NCBI RefSeq assembly: GCF_002846575.1 | Contig: NZ_PJND01000008.1 | Span: 496,001-560,000 of the forward strand | Direction: 5' to 3' | Origin: Flavobacterium lindanitolerans | GTDB taxonomy: Bacteria > Bacteroidota > Bacteroidia > Flavobacteriales > Flavobacteriaceae | Length of the DNA: 64,000 nt | In this document: positions 59,984-64,000 of the stretch, in pieces | Layout: each line of letters starts with the position of its first letter | Numbering within the stretch: position 1 is the first letter of the stretch | Position numbers and translations under genes: made by a program | The notes under the pieces: model-generated | The model's input: only the letters and a program-made list of their open reading frames with translations | The model's database searches: none | What the model was told of the DNA's origin: nothing

Positions 59984-60697
59984 TTACTTGACTTTCGCAT
60001 CGTCAAGAAACTTATTAATCTTTTTGATGCTTTCGTTTATAAATTTGAATCGGTTGGCATTATTTATGTCGTACGACAAGACACCACGCACAACCCATGC
60101 TTCTGAAATTTCAGAAACGTTCAATTTAGAACTGGAATAAAAATCATTTTCATTGCTCAATACAAAAATGTTATCATCATAGGTACTTTTTGCCACCCGA
60201 TTGATGAACAGGCCTTTTTCATGGCTTACAAAAACAATGATAGAATCATTTTCAATCCGGTCAATGTCAATTTTTTCGCAAACCACAAATGAATTCTCAT
60301 CTATTACAGGAAACATGTTATTGCTAACCACCTGAAATACTCTGGATTCATCTGCACTAATAAAAGGAAAACTGTACTTTGGAAGAATATCAAGTAAACT
60401 GGCATTGTCATTTCCTTTGGCATATTGAAACTGAACTTCTCTTGAAATCAACGGAGTGTGGTTGGTATAGGCTCCTGCTTTTTTCTTATTTAAGAATATT
60501 TCATTCAAATCAAGCTCATAAAGCTCGCAAATTGTGATTATAGAATCAAAATCTACACTATCTCTTTTTTTCCAAGTAGAAATCGTATTTGGCTTAATGT
60601 TCAAAAATTCAGACAATTCAATATCTGTCTTGATTTTCAGCGCTTTCTTCAATCTACTAATAACGCTAATCGCGTTTTGTGATTTATTTTCTTGCAT
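59984..60697 (-). CDS. CI/LexA-like repressor with degenerate S24 domain
   Basis: 237 residues from MQENKSQNAI; a longer frame adds 30 residues with no homology. The N-terminal helix-turn-helix (about 10-70, ELSEFLNIKPNTISTWKKRD) belongs to the CI-repressor type. The C-terminal half resembles the S24 peptidase fold (VVSNNMFPVIDENSFVV, GLFINRVAK). The catalytic serine of GxSM is N127 and the catalytic lysine position is N166. Self-cleavage like LexA or CI is therefore unlikely. It could be a stable repressor or a ligand-sensing one. There are no phage genes nearby. It is divergent from the giant secreted protein at the right edge. Confidence 0.85.
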   Translation of the reverse strand: MQENKSQNAISVISRLKKALKIKTDIELSEFLNIKPNTISTWKKRDSVDFDSIITICELYELDLNEIFLNKKKAGAYTNHTPLISREVQFQYAKGNDNASLLDILPKYSFPFISADESRVFQVVSNNMFPVIDENSFVVCEKIDIDRIENDSIIVFVSHEKGLFINRVAKSTYDDNIFVLSNENDFYSSSKLNVSEISEAWVVRGVLSYDINNANRFKFINESIKKINKFLDDAKVK

Positions 60698-61109
60698 ATT
60701 CGCAAAATGTGTTGTAACTTTATCCGAGGATAAAATTAAATTCATGAAATCCGTTAAAAAATCCACTTTAGGAAATTGTCTGCACAACCAATTTCAAAAA
60801 GCATTTTTTTAAAAAATATTCACAAGTACGTGGTATTTTTTAAACACCAAGCATAAAGTCATATCACAGAATGAATCTATGAGGGCGGGTTCTGGAAATT
60901 TGGGTTTTTTGCGAATTATTACGGATTTAAAATCAATAACAATTCGAAACAAATATATACTTTTTCTAAAAATACCACTAAAAACATAGTATAAATTATT
61001 CATAATTACCCAATTACAATACATATGTAAGAAAAAGGCTTAAAAAACTATTAATTTCCCGTTAAAATAAAGGTTCCCAAATCTATCTATTAACTAAACG
61101 CAGTTGCTT
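60698..61109. other. Divergent AT-rich promoter region
   Basis: 412 bases between the repressor and the right-edge gene. TTTTGCGAAT occurs on the minus strand at 60699-60708 and on the plus strand near 60910-60919, facing away from each other about 200 bp apart. I see no clear TTTG/TAnnTTTG promoter and no RNA gene. A 71-codon minus-strand frame here has no coding character. Confidence 0.4.
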
Positions 61110-64000
61110 ATGAAAATTAATTTTACTTTTCAAAGGGCGTATTATTTCCTATACTCCCCAATCTTAATCTTATTGCTTTTTTACCATAATCCTCTCAGTG
61201 CGCAATCCACAAGAGTTTATGCTACCGTAATTTCGGGCGAAAGCAATACCGACCTTTCTGCCAATGCCGTCGACGGTAACCTTGCTACTAAAGCAAACGT
61301 ACGGGCAAGTTCAGGACTAGCTTTAGGTATCGGCGCTTATTCAGGTTATATCGAACTCGAATATCCAACGCCATTACCGGCCAATACTACTTCGTATATT
61401 AAGATTCAGACAGATGAAAATCTCCTTCCTGCTTTATTGGGAGGAAGTCTTGGAGGCTTGCTTTCGAATGTATTAGGAGCCGTGCTTATTGGAAATCAGG
61501 AATTTACCGTTCAGGCAAAAGACGGAAATAACGTCCTTTTGCAGGGCGATAGCCAGGACATAGGCGAATTCGCAACAGAAAGGCTTCGAATTGTAACCGA
61601 TGAAACAGGCGATTATTTTGTTGCCATAACTCCTGCCCAATCCTATAACAGAATCCGTTTGAGAAACAGGATAGGAAGTCTTTTGGGATTATTCAACACA
61701 AAACAACTGGGTGTCTTTGATGCTTTTTATATTTCAGACCCGGATGATTGTGGCTATGCTTCCTATACTTCTTATAGTGGACAGGGCATCAGTCTGGATC
61801 TTTTGAATCTTGGCGGTGCCGGAGTAACCAACCCAAAAAATGTATTGGATTCTGACCCTAACAGTTTTTCCCGATTGAGTTTGGGCGTTTTAGGCGTGGC
61901 AGCATCAATAGAACAAACCGTTTATTTTGACGGCCTCTCACAAACCACAGACGAGTTCGACATCAGGTTAAAAGTCGACCCGTCTTTATTAGCTTTAGGT
62001 GTCGCGAACAATATCCAGATTATTGCGTATAATGGCCCTGCAATTGTAGATTCCAGGTCTCTGAGTTCTTTATTAAATCTGGATTTACTGACATTGCTGC
62101 AAGGAAATCAAGTCGCTACTATCCCTTTTGCCCCAAATGCACCAGCCGATAGAATTACAGTCCGCTATACTTCCCTGCTCAATTTGCAGCTGACACAGCG
62201 CCTTGACCTTTATGATATTGTTCGCGTTCCTAAAATGCCTACCATAACAGACCCGGCTACTTTAAATGCTGTAGTATGTTCAGGAAGCACCGCTTCACTG
62301 ATTGCGAATACCGCTGCCGGTAATGAAATCCGATGGTACAATACTCCAACAGGTGGCCCTGTTTTAGCAACTGTTGCATCCGGTGCGCCATTTCAAACAG
62401 CACAATTAAGTGCCAATACTATTTTTTATGTAGCTGCCGCAAAAATAGGTTGTACAGAAGAATCGCGAAGAGTAGCTGTTCCTGTAAAGGTTATCAGCCT
62501 GCCAACTGCTGCCGATATCAACATACAGAGTACACTTACCGCCTGCCAGGGAAATATTGTCCTTACTCCGACTACAACAATTGGAGGCGCGCTAATCCGA
62601 TATTATACTGACCAGAACAAAACACAGGAAATCACTACCGGATTTGCCGGACATGCCGGAGCAACCTATGTCAAAAATCCGGCTACAGGAGCGCTTACTA
62701 TTACAGGATTAAGTGAAGCCAACTCACCCTACTCCTATTTTATATCTCTTACTTCTGAAGGTATTTGCGAAAATGCCGTTAATAATCTGAAGGAAGTTAC
62801 GGTAAACGTTTCCAGTATTCTTAACCTGCAAATACAATCTGCAATATCAGGATGCGGCTCTGTTAACCTTGCCGATGCCATCCTAAACCTCAACCCTACC
62901 ACTACCTATGTTTTCTTTGATGCTTCCAACAATCCTATTACGGCAGAAGCAGCATCAAATATTACCACAAGCGGAACCTATTCCATACAGGCACAGGGAG
63001 CCAATAACACCTGCTCGTCAGATATACTTCCTGTAGCAGTAACTGTAAATCCGCAACCCAACCTGTCTATTACCAATACGGCTTTGGTTACTCAAATAGG
63101 CAACACCGTTACTTTAGATGCCGTTTCTACAGGAACTATTACCTGGTATGCTCCTAACGGAACGGCCCTACCATCAAACGTTGCCGGTCCTTTCGCAGCA
63201 GCAGGCACCTATACTTTTACGGCTATTGCAACTAACGGAACCTGCTCTGTAAGCGGTTCAGTTACCATAACGGTATTAGACCCTAACGAATGTCCTCCGC
63301 TGTCAGAAAGAAAGTACGCCAACTCACAACGTTGGAATACGATATTAACAGGAGGCGTAGTTAATGCAGGAAGCGCTGTTGACGGTAATATCCAGACTTT
63401 CTCGACTATTACCACCGGAATTGGATTGTTGGGCATAGGAACAACTTCTCAGATTTTGGAATGGAGCGAAACTATTGCTGCGGGAACTCCTGTCACTTTA
63501 AAATTGGGGTCTGAATACAGCGGAGTTACTTTAGCAGGCGGCTTTTCGGTTGTTGGAACAAAAAGAAACGGTTCCGGGACACCTGTAGATGTAGGAACGC
63601 TTCAACCGGTTTCAGGGTCATTATTAAACCTGCTGTCCGGACAAAACAACTTTGAATATACTTTCGTTCCGGCAAACAATGCTGGTCCGCAAGCCTATGA
63701 CGGTGTCCGTATTGAAATCACCTCACTGCTTAGTGTGGCCCAAAGCGCAAAAGTTTATGAAGCTTATTATAAAACCCCGGCAACTCAAATTGCCTGCCAA
63801 TCCGGCGATGCTGAAGACGTGTTATACGGAGCAATTGACCTGGGAGTTGGAGCCGCTACTTCTTTAGTAGGTGTAACTACCCCACGCAATGCCATTGACA
63901 ATAGCGAAACTTCCTTTGCCACTATGATTAGCAGTGTAGGGGTTTTGGCTGCTGCAGAACTCACCACCGTTTTCCGCACTCCTTCTGTAGTGGGTGATAC
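61110..64000 (+). CDS. Giant secreted protein with Ig-like and recurrent discoidin-like modules (partial)
   Basis: Open from the ATG at 61110 to the window end without a stop: 963 complete codons, 3' part missing. Signal peptide to about residue 32 (NPLSAQ). A module beginning with (N/S)A(V/I)D(G/N) and a following Ser/Thr recurs near residues 52, 243 (NVLDSDPNSFS), 754 (SAVDGNIQTFS) and 926 (NAIDNSETSFA). It resembles the start of F5/8-type or similar carbohydrate-binding repeats. Between them are Ig-like blocks with paired cysteines (VCSGSTASLIANTAAGNEIRW, TACQGNIVLTP). A T9SS sorting domain is expected beyond the edge but not seen. Confidence 0.88.
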   Translation, partial: MKINFTFQRAYYFLYSPILILLLFYHNPLSAQSTRVYATVISGESNTDLSANAVDGNLATKANVRASSGLALGIGAYSGYIELEYPTPLPANTTSYIKIQTDENLLPALLGGSLGGLLSNVLGAVLIGNQEFTVQAKDGNNVLLQGDSQDIGEFATERLRIVTDETGDYFVAITPAQSYNRIRLRNRIGSLLGLFNTKQLGVFDAFYISDPDDCGYASYTSYSGQGISLDLLNLGGAGVTNPKNVLDSDPNSFSRLSLGVLGVAASIEQTVYFDGLSQTTDEFDIRLKVDPSLLALGVANNIQIIAYNGPAIVDSRSLSSLLNLDLLTLLQGNQVATIPFAPNAPADRITVRYTSLLNLQLTQRLDLYDIVRVPKMPTITDPATLNAVVCSGSTASLIANTAAGNEIRWYNTPTGGPVLATVASGAPFQTAQLSANTIFYVAAAKIGCTEESRRVAVPVKVISLPTAADINIQSTLTACQGNIVLTPTTTIGGALIRYYTDQNKTQEITTGFAGHAGATYVKNPATGALTITGLSEANSPYSYFISLTSEGICENAVNNLKEVTVNVSSILNLQIQSAISGCGSVNLADAILNLNPTTTYVFFDASNNPITAEAASNITTSGTYSIQAQGANNTCSSDILPVAVTVNPQPNLSITNTALVTQIGNTVTLDAVSTGTITWYAPNGTALPSNVAGPFAAAGTYTFTAIATNGTCSVSGSVTITVLDPNECPPLSERKYANSQRWNTILTGGVVNAGSAVDGNIQTFSTITTGIGLLGIGTTSQILEWSETIAAGTPVTLKLGSEYSGVTLAGGFSVVGTKRNGSGTPVDVGTLQPVSGSLLNLLSGQNNFEYTFVPANNAGPQAYDGVRIEITSLLSVAQSAKVYEAYYKTPATQIACQSGDAEDVLYGAIDLGVGAATSLVGVTTPRNAIDNSETSFATMISSVGVLAAAELTTVFRTPSVVGD

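Noticed and set aside
60699-60919. TTTTGCGAAT copies as an operator pair for the S24-like repressor
   Set aside because: Only two ten-base matches 200 bp apart in AT-rich DNA; too weak to call as a site.
60809-61024. 71-codon minus-strand frame between the repressor and the right-edge gene
   Set aside because: Very AT-rich, no signal or domain, and it occupies the divergent promoter region.

Overview
The window comes from a member of the Bacteroidota, most likely Flavobacterium or a close relative in Flavobacteriaceae. The signs are type IX secretion (T9SS) cargo with both type A and type B (CHU_C, gliding-motility-associated) C-terminal sorting domains, a PorP/SprF partner protein, a fused CcoN-CcoO oxidase subunit, an HK gene with a Reg_prop/Y_Y_Y sensor, and promoters of the Bacteroidota form TTTG-N19/20-TAnnTTTG. 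I see no tRNA, rRNA, CRISPR array, transposase, integrase or prophage structural gene. Genus-level placement is inference.

Layout. 1-3.7 kb: the 5' end of a secreted protein (probably an M16 peptidase), a possible structured RNA, a secreted protein of unknown function, and a LytTR/LytS-type two-component pair. 3.7-14.9 kb: a microaerobic respiration block with a Crp/Fnr regulator, divergent ccoI, then ccoS-ccoNO-ccoQ-ccoP-ccoG-ccoH-TauE/SafE and the anaerobic haem gene hemN. 14.9-19.2 kb: two AraC regulators flanking a divergent SDR/aldehyde dehydrogenase pair. 19.5-34.9 kb: four large T9SS cargo proteins in a row on the + strand (two type A, two type B) with two small proteins. 35.0-38.1 kb: a small hypothetical gene, oxyR, and a divergent esterase-OsmC unit. 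38.2-50.0 kb: a minus-strand unit of a 2946-residue repeat adhesin, a SprF-like protein and an OmpA/TPR/propeller protein. 50.2-54.9 kb: an atypical aquaporin-family channel, a propeller sensor kinase and a convergent NarL-type regulator. 55-60.8 kb: a cation efflux gene, small lipoprotein and secreted genes, a PhyH dioxygenase, a lone receiver protein and an S24-like repressor with both catalytic positions replaced. 61.1-64.0 kb: a further giant secreted protein that runs off the right edge.

How the parts fit. The most convincing regulatory signal is a TGAT-N4-ATCA (Fnr-type) dyad found three times. In front of ccoI, ccoS and hemN it lies exactly 22 bp upstream of a TAnnTTTG-like -7 element. 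In front of the regulator's own gene it lies only 9 bp upstream of the -7 element, a position that suggests autorepression. The regulator, oxidase assembly, oxidase and oxygen-independent haem synthesis therefore look like one low-oxygen regulon. A second, unrelated dyad (TTGTAGAAT-N2-ATTCTACAA) occurs upstream of the giant adhesin operon and between the channel and the sensor kinase. This ties a surface adhesin to a nearby signalling pair. A third dyad (TTACGG-N4-CCGTAA type) lies upstream of the first T9SS cargo gene, with two copies upstream of the PhyH gene. The last two dyads are the best candidates here for undescribed regulation.

The large secreted proteins are built from tandem repeats: 201-bp units in two adjacent genes, and 300/303-bp units in the giant adhesin. 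Several repeats are nearly identical at the DNA level, which points to recent exchange between units. Intergenic regions carry at least three short repeat families seen more than once in the window.
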